From contig JAACJG010000012.1 of NCBI GenBank assembly GCA_009917695.1, forward strand, positions 1 to 64,000: a stretch of DNA of 64,000 nt. Reading direction: 5' to 3'. The DNA is from Candidatus Rifleibacterium amylolyticum. Lineage in GTDB: Bacteria > Muiribacteriota > Ozemobacteria > Ozemobacterales > Ozemobacteraceae. Positions 1-8,487 of the stretch are shown one piece after another. The first letter of the stretch is position 1. Every line of letters starts with the position of its first letter. The position numbers and the translations under genes were made by a program. The notes under the pieces are model-generated. The model saw only the letters and a program-made list of their open reading frames with translations. It searched no databases and was not told the origin of the DNA.

Positions 1-580
1 AAGTGTTTGCGCTCTGGTTTATCAGAATGTTTCTGGTGTTAACCGCCTGGCCATTTATGGCCAGTGTTATTTCTGTTAACGGGCTTTGAGAGAAAACCTC
101 GATGTTGAAATCTGGAAACAGGCTGCCAGCTTCGCCTTTCGGGCGACAGTCGATAATTGCAAGATCAGTGTTTGCAACGAAATGCGTGGGCACAAGCAGC
201 TTTTGCCCATCAAACATGATCTCGCGCTGTTCGACCTTTTTGCGACAGGTTTCGTTTTGCGAGAAAGCAACCTGCCGGGCTGTAGACATTCGGTCGAGAA
301 GAATCGTTTCAAAAGACTCGGCTTCGTTACTGCTGAGGCTGATTTCACCGTGCAGGGCGCGGAATTTGAGTAGTTTGGCGGCGGCAAGAGCTGATGGAAG
401 CTGATGTTCTGGGATTTGGGTTGCTACGCCGGTAAAATCGGTGATTTTACCGGATAGCAGCTCAACAACGGATTCAGGGAGGCTGTTCGTGTCGGCTGTT
501 GCGGATAGTCCGACAAAGTAGCAAAACACCAGCAGAATGGTCATAAAAGCAGTATGGGCTCTCAAGTTTGATAATATCAT
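1..580 (-). CDS. Exported protein of unknown function, cut by the left window edge
   Basis: This frame is open from an ATG at 580-578 leftwards off the window, giving at least 193 residues with no stop. The start has AGAGGAA a short distance upstream. The N-terminus is a typical signal peptide: a short basic stretch, a hydrophobic core at about residues 10-25, and a likely cleavage after an A-T-A at residue 28. The rest is soluble-looking, with two cysteines but no motif I recognise, and the family is unknown. It lies 86 bases downstream of the MBL-fold hydrolase gene on the same strand and may be the last gene of that cluster. Overlapping frames on either strand lack a signal peptide and a convincing ribosome binding site, so this is the best reading. 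Confidence 0.65.
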   Translation of the reverse strand, partial: MILSNLRAHTAFMTILLVFCYFVGLSATADTNSLPESVVELLSGKITDFTGVATQIPEHQLPSALAAAKLLKFRALHGEISLSSNEAESFETILLDRMSTARQVAFSQNETCRKKVEQREIMFDGQKLLVPTHFVANTDLAIIDCRPKGEAGSLFPDFNIEVFSQSPLTEITLAINGQAVNTRNILINQSANT

Positions 581-666
581 TCTCAGTTCCTCTTGTTTTT
601 ATTACCAGGCCATCATAGCACTGCCACTGGTTTGTGACAAGCCCCGAAAAACACAAATGGCACTGC

Positions 667-1317
667 TTATACGGTGAATTCGGCACTGAAGAAGGGGTTC
701 TCTGCTTTTTCTTCAGCGATGGTTGTTTCTGGGCCGTGTCCGGGAAAAACATAGCGGTCTGACAGCGTAAAAAGTCGGGCCTTGATGCCTTCGATCAGCT
801 GCCTGCCATCACCACCGGGAAAATCAGAGCGTCCGATCGAACCGGCAAAAAGAGTGTCGCCTGAAAAAACCATGCCGGGGAGAATCAGCGCCAGGCCACC
901 GGGAGTGTGCCCGGGAATGGCCGCGAGTTTCCCTCCGGGGCCAAAGCTGTCGTTGTCGTTGAGAATAATTTCGGCAGGAGCCAGCGAGATCGGTTCTCCC
1001 AGCCAGGTTGATAAATTGAGGTCAGGGTCTGTAAGCATATCGGCGTCTTCGCGCGATATTGCCACTTTGCAGCCCGGGATCTGTTTTCTGTAATAGCTTA
1101 CTCCTGCTATATGGTCGGCATGTCCGTGCGTCAAAAAAATCGTCACATCGGTCAAGTCCAGTTCTTTAATGCGGGCAAGAAGTGTTGCTGAATCTTCGGC
1201 CGGGTCTATCAGCCAGGCCTGCCGACCGTCGGCTTCATATAAAAGATAGCTGTTAACCTGTAATGAGCCCAGAATGAAGCGTTCGCAGATCAGATTGCCA
1301 CGTTTGAAAGTTACCAT
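667..1317 (-). CDS. MBL-fold metallo-hydrolase, glyoxalase II-like (YcbL type)
   Basis: A 216-residue metallo-beta-lactamase-fold hydrolase. The zinc-binding signature HGHADH is at residues 64-69. Further ligand positions are His137 (in GHTPG), Asp154 (in SGDTLF) and His194 (in PGHGP). Length and motif spacing fit the short glyoxalase II-like group, which lacks the long C-terminal substrate-binding domain of true GloB. The substrate is probably a thioester or similar and cannot be told from sequence. No signal peptide is present, so it should be cytoplasmic. It starts 11 bases after the hpt stop and is probably co-transcribed with hpt and the UDP-sugar decarboxylase gene. Confidence 0.9.
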   Translation of the reverse strand: MVTFKRGNLICERFILGSLQVNSYLLYEADGRQAWLIDPAEDSATLLARIKELDLTDVTIFLTHGHADHIAGVSYYRKQIPGCKVAISREDADMLTDPDLNLSTWLGEPISLAPAEIILNDNDSFGPGGKLAAIPGHTPGGLALILPGMVFSGDTLFAGSIGRSDFPGGDGRQLIEGIKARLFTLSDRYVFPGHGPETTIAEEKAENPFFSAEFTV

Positions 1318-1328
1318 GATCTATTCTC

Positions 1329-1883
1329 TTATTCGGCATATTCAGGCTTGACTACGCCTATATATGGGAGATTGCGCAGATAGCCCTTGAAATCGAGGCC
1401 GTAGCCGACGACAAATTCATCTTCGAGTTTGAATCCGCAATAATCTATGTGTACAAACTGCTGCTGGTTCGATGGTTTGTTGCACAATACGCAGATTTTG
1501 ATACTGGCCGGTTTCCGGTCGCCGAGGATCTTCATCAGATAAGACATGGTGAGGCCTGAATCGATAATGTCCTCGACAATAAGCACATGTTTGTCTTCTA
1601 TGCTCTCAGAAAGGTCTTTTTCGATTTTCACGATGCCCGAGCTTCTGGTTGAATGTCCGTAACTGCTGACAGCCATGAATTCAAGCTTCTGCGGCAGAGA
1701 GATATTGCGACAGAGATCAGATGTGAAAAGAAAAGCTCCTTTAAGAATACATACTACGACAAGCTCCTTGCCCTTATAGTCGTCGCTGATCTGCCGGCCC
1801 AGCTCAGCGATGCGCTGCTGAATCGCTTCCGGGTCGATGAGAATTCTGGCAATGTGTTTGTCGAGAAGGATTTTTTCAGACAT
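1329..1883 (-). CDS. hpt: Hypoxanthine phosphoribosyltransferase
   Basis: A 184-residue purine salvage enzyme that transfers phosphoribose from PRPP to hypoxanthine or guanine. The PRPP-binding signature, two acidic residues followed by DSGLT, is at about residues 104-112 (EDIIDSGLT). The LKGA pyrophosphate loop is at about 47-50, and a flexible loop with SSYG follows near 73. Length is typical for bacterial Hpt. The ATG at 1883 overlaps the last 8 bases of the upstream decarboxylase gene, which suggests translational coupling. In many bacteria hpt neighbours tilS and ftsH; that arrangement is absent here. Confidence 0.95.
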   Translation of the reverse strand: MSEKILLDKHIARILIDPEAIQQRIAELGRQISDDYKGKELVVVCILKGAFLFTSDLCRNISLPQKLEFMAVSSYGHSTRSSGIVKIEKDLSESIEDKHVLIVEDIIDSGLTMSYLMKILGDRKPASIKICVLCNKPSNQQQFVHIDYCGFKLEDEFVVGYGLDFKGYLRNLPYIGVVKPEYAE

Positions 1884-2805
1884 TGTTCTTCGCCCATTCT
1901 ATTGTTTTTTTCAGCCCTTCTTCGAGTGCGACGACAGGCTCCCATTGCAGCAGCGATCTGGCTCGCGAAATATCAGGCTGTCGGCGCTTCGGGTCATCCT
2001 GAGGCAGCGGCCCGAAACTGAGCTTTGCCTTTGAGTCGGTAAGTGCCATAATTCTCTCGGCAAATTCGCGAATGGTAATCTCTGCCGGGTTTCCAAGATT
2101 GATCGGGTTCTGGTCACCCTGTTCCATGACCTTTATCATACCTTGCACAAGATCGCTGACATAGCAGAAACTGCGTGTCTGGTTGCCGTCTCCGTAAACC
2201 GACAGATCTTCGCCTTTGAGAGCCTGGGAAATGAATGCCGGCACGACTCGACCGTCATTGAGGCGCATGCGTGGGCCGTAGGTGTTGAAAATTCGGATAA
2301 TTCTGGTATCGACTTTGTGGAAATCGCGATAGGCAACCACGAGTGCTTCGGCGAACCGCTTTGATTCGTCGTAACAGCCACGCGGTCCGACCGGATTGAC
2401 ATTACCCCAGTAGCCTTCGTGCTGCGGGTGTATTTCAGGGTCACCATAGACTTCTGAGGTCGAAGCCAGAAGAATTCGTGCATTCTGTGCCTTTGCCATG
2501 CCAAGCAGGTTATGCGTTCCGAGCGCTCCGACTTTAAGTGTCTGGATCGGCAGTTTCTGATAATCGATCGGGCTTGCGGGCGATGCCAGGTGATAGATGC
2601 GTTCTATTTTTTCGGCAAGAAAAATTGGCTTGGTAATGTCGTGCTCAACTATATGCAGGTTTTCACAAGTTGAGAGATGTTCGAGATTTTTGCGTGAGCC
2701 GGTAATGAAGTTATCGATAACGACAACTTTGTGTCCCTGTGCCAGTAATGTTTCTGTCAGATGTGAGCCAATGAATCCTGCTCCGCCAGTGACCACAATT
2801 CGCAT
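1876..2805 (-). CDS. uxs: UDP-glucuronate decarboxylase (UDP-xylose synthase), extended SDR family
   Basis: A 309-residue extended short-chain dehydrogenase. The NAD-binding GGAGFIG is at 7-13, the STSEVYGDP segment at 115-123 provides the catalytic Ser region, and the YDESK triad element has Tyr145 and Lys149. The following [10 protein letters not shown] segment and the RSFCYVSDL segment are characteristic of UDP-glucuronate decarboxylases, which make UDP-xylose from UDP-glucuronate for surface polysaccharides. Length matches bacterial Uxs without an N-terminal membrane anchor. It is the first gene of the minus-strand cluster, divergent from htrA across a 124-base gap. Another UDP-sugar epimerase activity is possible but less likely. 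Confidence 0.85.
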   Translation of the reverse strand: MRIVVTGGAGFIGSHLTETLLAQGHKVVVIDNFITGSRKNLEHLSTCENLHIVEHDITKPIFLAEKIERIYHLASPASPIDYQKLPIQTLKVGALGTHNLLGMAKAQNARILLASTSEVYGDPEIHPQHEGYWGNVNPVGPRGCYDESKRFAEALVVAYRDFHKVDTRIIRIFNTYGPRMRLNDGRVVPAFISQALKGEDLSVYGDGNQTRSFCYVSDLVQGMIKVMEQGDQNPINLGNPAEITIREFAERIMALTDSKAKLSFGPLPQDDPKRRQPDISRARSLLQWEPVVALEEGLKKTIEWAKNNV

Positions 2806-2872
2806 ATTTTGCTCCCAGACTTTAGGTAAAATCAGTTAATCACCTACTATTTAAAAGGTCAAGACGAAAGTT

Positions 2873-2900
2873 GGAACCTTTTTTTCATGTCAGCGGTCAA
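2873..2900 (+). promoter_or_regulatory. Candidate ECF/sigma-E-like promoter of htrA
   Basis: GGAACC at 2873-2878 and GGTCAA at 2895-2900 are separated by 16 bases. This resembles the GGAAC / GTC layout used by many extracytoplasmic-function sigma factors. The predicted start is only about 20 bases before the htrA ribosome binding site. No good housekeeping -35/-10 pair is seen at this place. No ECF sigma gene is present in the window, so the assignment rests on the motif and the gene's role. Confidence 0.35.
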
Positions 2901-2929
2901 TAAAAATGAAAGCAAACAGGAGGACCACC

Positions 2930-4396
2930 ATGAAGTTAAGGTTATCTTTTTTAATTGTTTCAGTGTTTTTATTAATCTGCGCGTTCGCACCGACAGTTTC
3001 TGCTCAGTCTGGCCTCGAGGCCGCCATGTCGATGCAGCAGGCTTTTGTTAATGTTGCAAGGGCACTTAAGCCCAGCGTCGTGAATATACAGGTTGAGAAA
3101 ACCATCAGTGGAGGTATTCGCTGGAGCGATCCGTCTGGCGATCCAGGTGAAAATTTTGAAGACTTTTTTAAGCACTTTTTCAGAGGGCCGCGCCGATTCA
3201 GTCCTGAGGAATTTAAAACTCAGGCAGCCGGTTCTGGACTGATAATAAATGCAGACGGAACCATTCTCACCAATAATCATGTCGTCAAAGATGCATCGAA
3301 GATAAAAGTTAAACTGCATGATGGCAGTGAGCTTGATGCAGAGATCGTCGGCCAGGATCCGCAAACAGATCTGGCTGTAATCAGAGTTAAGTCTAAAAGC
3401 GCTTTGAAGGCCGCTGAATTTGCTGATTCAGATAAGGTCGAAGCCGGGCAGTGGTGTATCGCCGTGGGGAACCCGCTTGGTCTTGAACAGACGGTTACCG
3501 TTGGCGTGGTAAGCGCCGTTGGGCGCTCAGGTATTGGTGCTACAGCAATTGAAGATTTTATTCAGACTGACGCCAGTATCAATCCAGGGAACTCGGGCGG
3601 TCCTCTGGTAGACCTGAATGGCAAAGTAATCGGAATCAACACACTCATTTTCAATGCGCCCGGATCTGGCATCGGTTTCGCGATTCCTTCCAGCATGGCT
3701 TCGCGAATCGCGTCTCAGATTGCCAGCGGAGGCAAGGTTGAGCGGCCGTATATTGGAATAAGCATGCAGGCTGTCACCGATGAACTCGCCGGGCATTTTG
3801 ATCTCAAAGATCGCGATGGTGCAGTGGTTATGGAAACTGCCAAAGGCGCCCCCGCTGATAAAGCAGGCGTCAGAGCCATGGATATCATCCGCAGGATCGA
3901 TGGCAGGGTTATGAAGAGTACCAACGATGTGCAGAAATATATATTGAGCCGAAGTGTCGGCTCCTCCGTCGATATAGAAGTTCTCAGAAACGGCAAAAAG
4001 GAGAATTACAGCGTTAAACTCGAACAGATGCCTGACAATTATGGTCTTGCACCATCTGAAAGTGTTCCCACGCCCTTGAGCAAAAAGGGTGGAGCCGGCT
4101 TGCTCGACGAATTCGGCATCAGATTGCAGAAACTTACCCCAGAAATGGCACGGTCACTAGACGTAAGCGGAAGTGAAGGTGTCGCTGTAACTGAAGTTAA
4201 AGCGGGATCGCCGGCAGACAAAGCCGGGCTCAAACTTGGCGATGTGATCACTCAGATCAACGGCGTCGAAGTGAAAGACGAATCTGAAGCTGAAAAGGCA
4301 CTCAAGGATGGCGGTCGCAATAACAGTTCGGTTCTTCTGGTAAATCGTTCGGGTACCCCGATGTTTCTTGTCGTACAGATTGATTCTAAAAACTGA
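2930..4396 (+). CDS. degP: Periplasmic Do/HtrA-family serine protease with two PDZ domains
   Basis: A 488-residue trypsin-like protease that degrades or refolds damaged envelope proteins. A signal peptide spans residues 1-25 (ending in VSA). The catalytic triad is His117 in TNNHVV, Asp147 in TDLAVI and Ser222 in GNSGGP. Two PDZ domains follow, at about 275-375 and 395-485. An ATG exists upstream at 2906, but AGGAGG at 2918-2923 lies 6 bases before the ATG at 2930, and that start gives a cleaner signal peptide. The gene is a single unit ending at a strong terminator. The symbol is used in the broad family sense, because DegP and DegQ cannot be separated by eye. Confidence 0.93.
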   Translation: MKLRLSFLIVSVFLLICAFAPTVSAQSGLEAAMSMQQAFVNVARALKPSVVNIQVEKTISGGIRWSDPSGDPGENFEDFFKHFFRGPRRFSPEEFKTQAAGSGLIINADGTILTNNHVVKDASKIKVKLHDGSELDAEIVGQDPQTDLAVIRVKSKSALKAAEFADSDKVEAGQWCIAVGNPLGLEQTVTVGVVSAVGRSGIGATAIEDFIQTDASINPGNSGGPLVDLNGKVIGINTLIFNAPGSGIGFAIPSSMASRIASQIASGGKVERPYIGISMQAVTDELAGHFDLKDRDGAVVMETAKGAPADKAGVRAMDIIRRIDGRVMKSTNDVQKYILSRSVGSSVDIEVLRNGKKENYSVKLEQMPDNYGLAPSESVPTPLSKKGGAGLLDEFGIRLQKLTPEMARSLDVSGSEGVAVTEVKAGSPADKAGLKLGDVITQINGVEVKDESEAEKALKDGGRNNSSVLLVNRSGTPMFLVVQIDSKN

Positions 4397-4428
4397 TTTC
4401 ATCCTGTTGATTGTCCCCTCCTCGCACT

Positions 4429-4457
4429 GGGTCGCACCGCCAGGGTGCGGCCCTTTT
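4429..4457 (+). terminator. Rho-independent terminator after htrA
   Basis: A 10-bp stem (GGGTCGCACC with GGTGCGGCCC, one G-T wobble) with a 5-base loop is followed by TTTT. It lies 33 bases after the htrA stop. Confidence 0.75.
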
Positions 4458-4549
4458 CATTTCCGGGTTATGTTGGCAGCATTGGGCTCATGCAAATCAC
4501 TCTGATTGCCGATAGCTATTCTGCAAAGAATCTGCAGGGAGTTTAAGGC

Positions 4550-4708
4550 ATGTTTAAAGAATTGACCATAGCTATCGCATTAACCGTAATATTTTCAATC
4601 GGGGTCGGCATACTTTTCGTAAGAACGCTGATTGAGATGCTCGAACTCTTCTTTAACGGTGAGATGGATAAAAACGAGCCTGCAGCTTCAAAGGGCAGAA
4701 ATAAGTGA
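4550..4708 (+). CDS. Small single-pass membrane protein, 52 residues
   Basis: A short frame with AGGGAG eight bases before the ATG. The product has one hydrophobic segment at about residues 6-24, then an amphipathic stretch, and a charged C-terminus rich in Lys, Glu and Asn. No family is recognised. It stands alone between the htrA terminator and the convergent gene at 4716. A frame of similar size on the opposite strand lacks a membrane segment and a ribosome binding site, so the plus-strand reading is preferred. The evidence is a good ribosome binding site plus a coherent hydrophobic profile; homology is not known. Confidence 0.5.
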   Translation: MFKELTIAIALTVIFSIGVGILFVRTLIEMLELFFNGEMDKNEPAASKGRNK

Positions 4709-4715
4709 CGGTATC

Positions 4716-5330
4716 TCAGTTTCGCAGAGTACCGTGGATCGAACAATGAAAGAGTCTTCTGCCGTCTTTATAGATAATTGAATATTTGCCCCCGCGCGGG
4801 CACTCGGGTATTTCCTGTAGTGCGCCGACTTCTACCAGCTTTTCGGCGCTGAACTTGGTCATGCGCGAACCAGTTTTGCGGTCGTAAAACAACACAGCAA
4901 GAATCAGCGATCGCATCCGCGCGAAACACTTTACCCTGAAATCTTTTTCGTACTCTTCAATCTTATTGAGTGAATCCTGGTAATCTGTTCTGGCCCGGGT
5001 ATATGGCTTGAAGAGATCACGGTCTTTTTGGATGTTTATTTTGGTTGTGTCGGTCTGGGAAATTTTTTGTATCAGCTCGAGATAAGATGTCTGATAGTTC
5101 TGGTGGACTTCCTGGAACCTTAACTGCTCAAAAAGTGTCTTCTCACCGACATCTTCGATTGCGATCGGATTGCCGCGATAGGCCTCCGGGTCGTAGTCGG
5201 ATATGGGAGTCTTCCATTGCAGCCAGTTTGCGGCAAAAGCAAAAACGGCCAGGAAAACGAAAAGCATTCCCAGCCAGTAAAGATGCTGTCCAGAAAAAAT
5301 TTCTTTGCTGTTCACTTGATTCAGGTTCAT
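4716..5330 (-). CDS. Single-pass membrane protein with a pseudopilin-like Cys/HG tail motif
   Basis: A 204-residue protein with a membrane segment at about residues 18-36, then a charged, coiled-coil-like middle. The C-terminal motif CPRGGKY, then about a dozen residues, then HCSIHG, resembles the CPxGG...CxxHG ending common in bacterial pilin-like and competence-pilin-like proteins. The N-terminus lacks a clear prepilin peptidase site: there is no Gly-Phe-x-x-x-Glu at the membrane segment. It may therefore be a pilin-associated protein or an unrelated one that shares the tail motif. It is a monocistronic-looking gene, divergent from the FHA gene. Confidence 0.7.
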   Translation of the reverse strand: MNLNQVNSKEIFSGQHLYWLGMLFVFLAVFAFAANWLQWKTPISDYDPEAYRGNPIAIEDVGEKTLFEQLRFQEVHQNYQTSYLELIQKISQTDTTKINIQKDRDLFKPYTRARTDYQDSLNKIEEYEKDFRVKCFARMRSLILAVLFYDRKTGSRMTKFSAEKLVEVGALQEIPECPRGGKYSIIYKDGRRLFHCSIHGTLRN

Positions 5331-5406
5331 ATCATAATATCTTTATCGCCGGCTGTCAATTTTAGCTCCAGCATTAGTCAGTGTTGCAAAAAGTTTTTTA
5401 TTGAGT

Positions 5407-5434
5407 TTGAAGAAACTTCGTCTTATGATATAAT
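5407..5434 (+). promoter_or_regulatory. Sigma-70 promoter with extended -10, driving the FHA/kinase/phosphatase operon
   Basis: TTGAAG at 5407 and a perfect TATAAT at 5429 are spaced by 16 bases, with TG one base upstream of the -10 hexamer. The predicted start near 5441 leaves a leader of about 26 bases with a strong G-rich ribosome binding site before the ATG at 5467. Confidence 0.7.
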
Positions 5435-5466
5435 CCGTGCTCATAAGTACACGGGGGGAAGTAAAA

Positions 5467-6645
5467 ATGTCTGACGAATCCAAAAAGACCGTCTTCAGAA
5501 AAGTTGTAGTTCCCGAGGAAATGAAAAAGAAGTTTCTTGTCGGGAATTCTGCACCATATTTGGGCAAGCCAATTGAGCTGCCTGCCGGTTCGTCTTTTAC
5601 TATTGGCCGCGAAGAAGGCAGGACCTTGCAGCTGCCCAGCGATATGGTTTCGCGACTTCACGCCACCATCGAATCTCGCGATGGTAAGATCGTTCTCATC
5701 GACCAGGAAAGCTCCAATGGCACCACCCTCAATGGTGAGCAGATAACCCCGCTCGACGCCTATGTGCTTTCTCACAAAGATGTAGTCAAGTTCGATACTT
5801 TTGAATTTATCTATGTCGATACTGCGGTTGGTGACATCTGGCAGACGCTCAAACCGCTTTCACGCGAAGGCTCTCAGATTGTTTCTTTCTATAGCCCCAA
5901 GGGTGGTAGCGGTATCAGCTCTATTGTCGTTAATCTTGCCTACATTCTTGCGAAAAAGTCTGAAAAGAAAGTTGCAATTGTCGATCTTGATCTGCGTTTT
6001 GGCGACATTCTAACTTTCATGAACGGTAAAATCGGTGCTTCGATAACTGAGCTGACCCGGGAAACCGAGATAACTCCCGAAAACATAGTAAATTATATGC
6101 ACAAGGGTCCGGATTTTGATTATCTGCCAGCTCCCAAGAAGTCTGAGCATGCAGATCTCGTGAACTCTGGCCATATAAAGTCAATTCTCTGGAGTCTGCA
6201 GTCAAAGTATGACTTTGTACTGGTCGATCTCAAGAGTGAAATCGATGATATCAGCATCACCAGCTGGGAACTCTCGAATCTGATTTTTCTGGTTGCATTA
6301 CCCGAAATCGGCCATCTGCTGGCCGCCCGCCGCGTTATCGAAATCATGAACACTTTCAAATATCCCGAAAGCAAGTTCAAGCTTCTGGTTAACAAGGTTG
6401 GCCGTGAGGGCGCAGTCAGTGCCGAAGAGGTAAAAGCTTTCCTCAAAAAGGATATTACCACTCTGGCCTATGCCCCGGAAGACTCGATTCTTACATCAAA
6501 CGGCGGCAAGCTGCTGTTGAACGAAAAGCCTTCGTCGCCTCTCACTCAGGGTTTGATAAACCTGAATCGTATGATTGTTGGAGAAGAGATGATTACCGAA
6601 GAAGGTGGCATCTTTTCTAAATTGAAATCGATGCTGGGTCTCTGA
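5467..6645 (+). CDS. FHA domain fused to a CpaE/TadZ/MinD-like ATPase domain with a degenerate Walker A
   Basis: A 392-residue protein. The FHA phosphothreonine-binding domain covers about residues 25-118, with GR at 47-48, SRLH at 62-65 and SNG at 83-85, the conserved phosphopeptide-binding positions. The ParA/MinD-like domain covers about 137-375. Its deviant Walker A reads KGGSGIS at 145-151, so the signature first Lys is kept but the phosphate-binding Lys is Ile150. Degenerate Walker A loops are known in TadZ/CpaE pilus-localising proteins. The ATG at 5467 is chosen over one at 5437 because GGGGGGAAG sits just before it. It is first in an operon with the kinase and PP2C genes. The FHA head most likely reads phosphorylation by that kinase, which is inferred from neighbourhood. 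Confidence 0.85.
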   Translation: MSDESKKTVFRKVVVPEEMKKKFLVGNSAPYLGKPIELPAGSSFTIGREEGRTLQLPSDMVSRLHATIESRDGKIVLIDQESSNGTTLNGEQITPLDAYVLSHKDVVKFDTFEFIYVDTAVGDIWQTLKPLSREGSQIVSFYSPKGGSGISSIVVNLAYILAKKSEKKVAIVDLDLRFGDILTFMNGKIGASITELTRETEITPENIVNYMHKGPDFDYLPAPKKSEHADLVNSGHIKSILWSLQSKYDFVLVDLKSEIDDISITSWELSNLIFLVALPEIGHLLAARRVIEIMNTFKYPESKFKLLVNKVGREGAVSAEEVKAFLKKDITTLAYAPEDSILTSNGGKLLLNEKPSSPLTQGLINLNRMIVGEEMITEEGGIFSKLKSMLGL

Positions 6646-6675
6646 TAATACTGAATCCTACCAGAGAGAATCTGT

Positions 6676-8475
6676 TTGGCTGACTATTCTAATAAACGGG
6701 CAGGAAACTATACCATCCTCAAAAAAATCGGCGATGGTGGTTTCGCGACCGTCTATCTCGCTCAGCATTCCGTGCTTGAGAAAAAGGCAGCGGTTAAGTT
6801 CTTGCTTGAGGACTGGGTTGATGAGGCTGATGTGGTGTCGCGCTTTTTTGACGAAGCCCGCACCATGGAGCGACTGCACGACAACCCGAATATAGTCAAG
6901 ATCATCGATATCGCAACTGTCGAAAAGTGTGCTGAAGAAGGTCTGCCGCCTTACTTCATCATGGAATATATCGACGGCCGCTCGCTTGAAGAATTTGTTA
7001 AATCTGACGAAGCGTTTACGCTCGAAGATATTGTAAAAATCATGTCCTGCGCTCTCTCAGCCCTGCAGCACTGTCATGATATGGGCGTCGTACACCGCGA
7101 TGTCAAGCCGAGTAATTTTATGATCACCAAAAGTGGTGATGTTAAGCTGACTGACTTCGGTATTGCCAAGGCAACGATCAACACCAGTAAAACCGGTGAG
7201 GGTTTGACTCTTGGTTCTACTGATTATATGTCGCCTGAACAGGCACTCGGCAAACGCGATCTTGATTATCGTTCAGACATTTATTCGCTGGGCGTTTCAC
7301 TTTATCAGATGGTCTGCGATCGTCTGCCCTTCATCGGGGACAGTCCGAACGCCATCGCCCTGATGCACATTCAGGAGAAGCTCGTTCCTCCGGTCGAGAT
7401 TATTCCTGATATTCCGATGCGACTCAATGACATTATCGTCAAAGCCATGGCTAAAGATCGCGAACATCGATTCCAGTCGTGCAATGAAATGCTTGAAGAA
7501 TTGCGTAAGCTCGATCAGCCTTATGAGCCGAGCCTGCAAATGCCGGCAGTAGATATTACCGGGATGCATGATGAATTGATCGAAGATCATATCACCGGCG
7601 TCCATTCAACAGCTGATGGAGCTACCACCTCACAGGTTGTGGCCACCAAACCACCGGCCTCGCTTATCAATGCTATTCGTGTCTTTCTGATTATCATTGG
7701 CTTTACCTTGCTGTTTCTGCTTGTATTCAAAGGATTGAACTACCTCACGCGCACTCGACTTATAATCGATACTTATCCGAAAGGCGCTGCCGTAATACTT
7801 AACAATGACCGGATAGGCAGCAGTCCGATAGATATCTACCTTCCACCCATGGGCTATCTCATAACTCTGAGCAAGCCTGGACATGCGACTTCAAGCTATT
7901 ACTACGAGCTTGCTGCCAGACAAACGCTTAACCTCAACCGCAAGCTGTTTGAGTTAGAACCGGCCGAACTGAAGGCCTTTGGCGGGAAACTGGCTGCTCT
8001 GGGAACAGCGCTTGAAAATCTGCCTGACGAAGCGCCAAAGAACAAGAGAGAGCTGCCTGAATATCAGCAGCAGCTTGCCGAAATCGAAAAATCCTGGGAA
8101 AGTCTCTTCGAAATTTTGCGTGACAACTGTGACGATGAGAGATTCAACCAGAGCTTTATCGATTTCTGTAAAAAGACTTCAGAGATCAGAAAGGCAGAGT
8201 CCTTTTATGACAGATTGCTCTTAGAAAAGCCCACTGCAATGGTTTACGCTTTCGCCGGCAGTCTGAAAATGCAGCAGAGGAACACCAAGGAAGCGCTCAG
8301 GCTTTACATGGAAGCCTGGACAAGAGATCAGAACAGCAGATATCTGTTAAATGCTCTCGGAGACTTCTTTATCGCCGATAAAAAGCTGGAAAAGGCAAAG
8401 CAATACCTTGAGATGTCTCTATTTCTTTATCCAGAACAGGATGAGATTCGTAAGAAACTGGCTGAAATGAATTGA
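6676..8475 (+). CDS. Membrane Hanks-type Ser/Thr protein kinase with PEGA and TPR domains
   Basis: A 599-residue kinase starting at TTG, 30 bases after the FHA gene. The kinase domain is at about 10-275: glycine loop GDGGFATVY at 19-27, Lys41 in AVKF, catalytic loop HRDVKPSN at 140-147, DFG at 160-162 and SPEQ near 186. All key residues are present, so it should be active. One membrane helix lies at about 330-352. It is followed by a PEGA-type beta domain at about 356-412, then a helical region with TPR-like repeats to the end. The kinase is therefore cytoplasmic, with an extracytoplasmic PEGA/TPR sensor. Its neighbours supply a phosphothreonine reader (FHA) and an eraser (PP2C). Confidence 0.92.
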   Translation: MADYSNKRAGNYTILKKIGDGGFATVYLAQHSVLEKKAAVKFLLEDWVDEADVVSRFFDEARTMERLHDNPNIVKIIDIATVEKCAEEGLPPYFIMEYIDGRSLEEFVKSDEAFTLEDIVKIMSCALSALQHCHDMGVVHRDVKPSNFMITKSGDVKLTDFGIAKATINTSKTGEGLTLGSTDYMSPEQALGKRDLDYRSDIYSLGVSLYQMVCDRLPFIGDSPNAIALMHIQEKLVPPVEIIPDIPMRLNDIIVKAMAKDREHRFQSCNEMLEELRKLDQPYEPSLQMPAVDITGMHDELIEDHITGVHSTADGATTSQVVATKPPASLINAIRVFLIIIGFTLLFLLVFKGLNYLTRTRLIIDTYPKGAAVILNNDRIGSSPIDIYLPPMGYLITLSKPGHATSSYYYELAARQTLNLNRKLFELEPAELKAFGGKLAALGTALENLPDEAPKNKRELPEYQQQLAEIEKSWESLFEILRDNCDDERFNQSFIDFCKKTSEIRKAESFYDRLLLEKPTAMVYAFAGSLKMQQRNTKEALRLYMEAWTRDQNSRYLLNALGDFFIADKKLEKAKQYLEMSLFLYPEQDEIRKKLAEMN

Positions 8476-8487
8476 CCGGGAGGAAAT

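Noticed and set aside
4543-4746. A 67-codon minus-strand frame opposite the small membrane protein
   Set aside because: Overlaps the start region of the gene at 4716 and has no ribosome binding site; the plus-strand frame has AGGGAG and a membrane helix.
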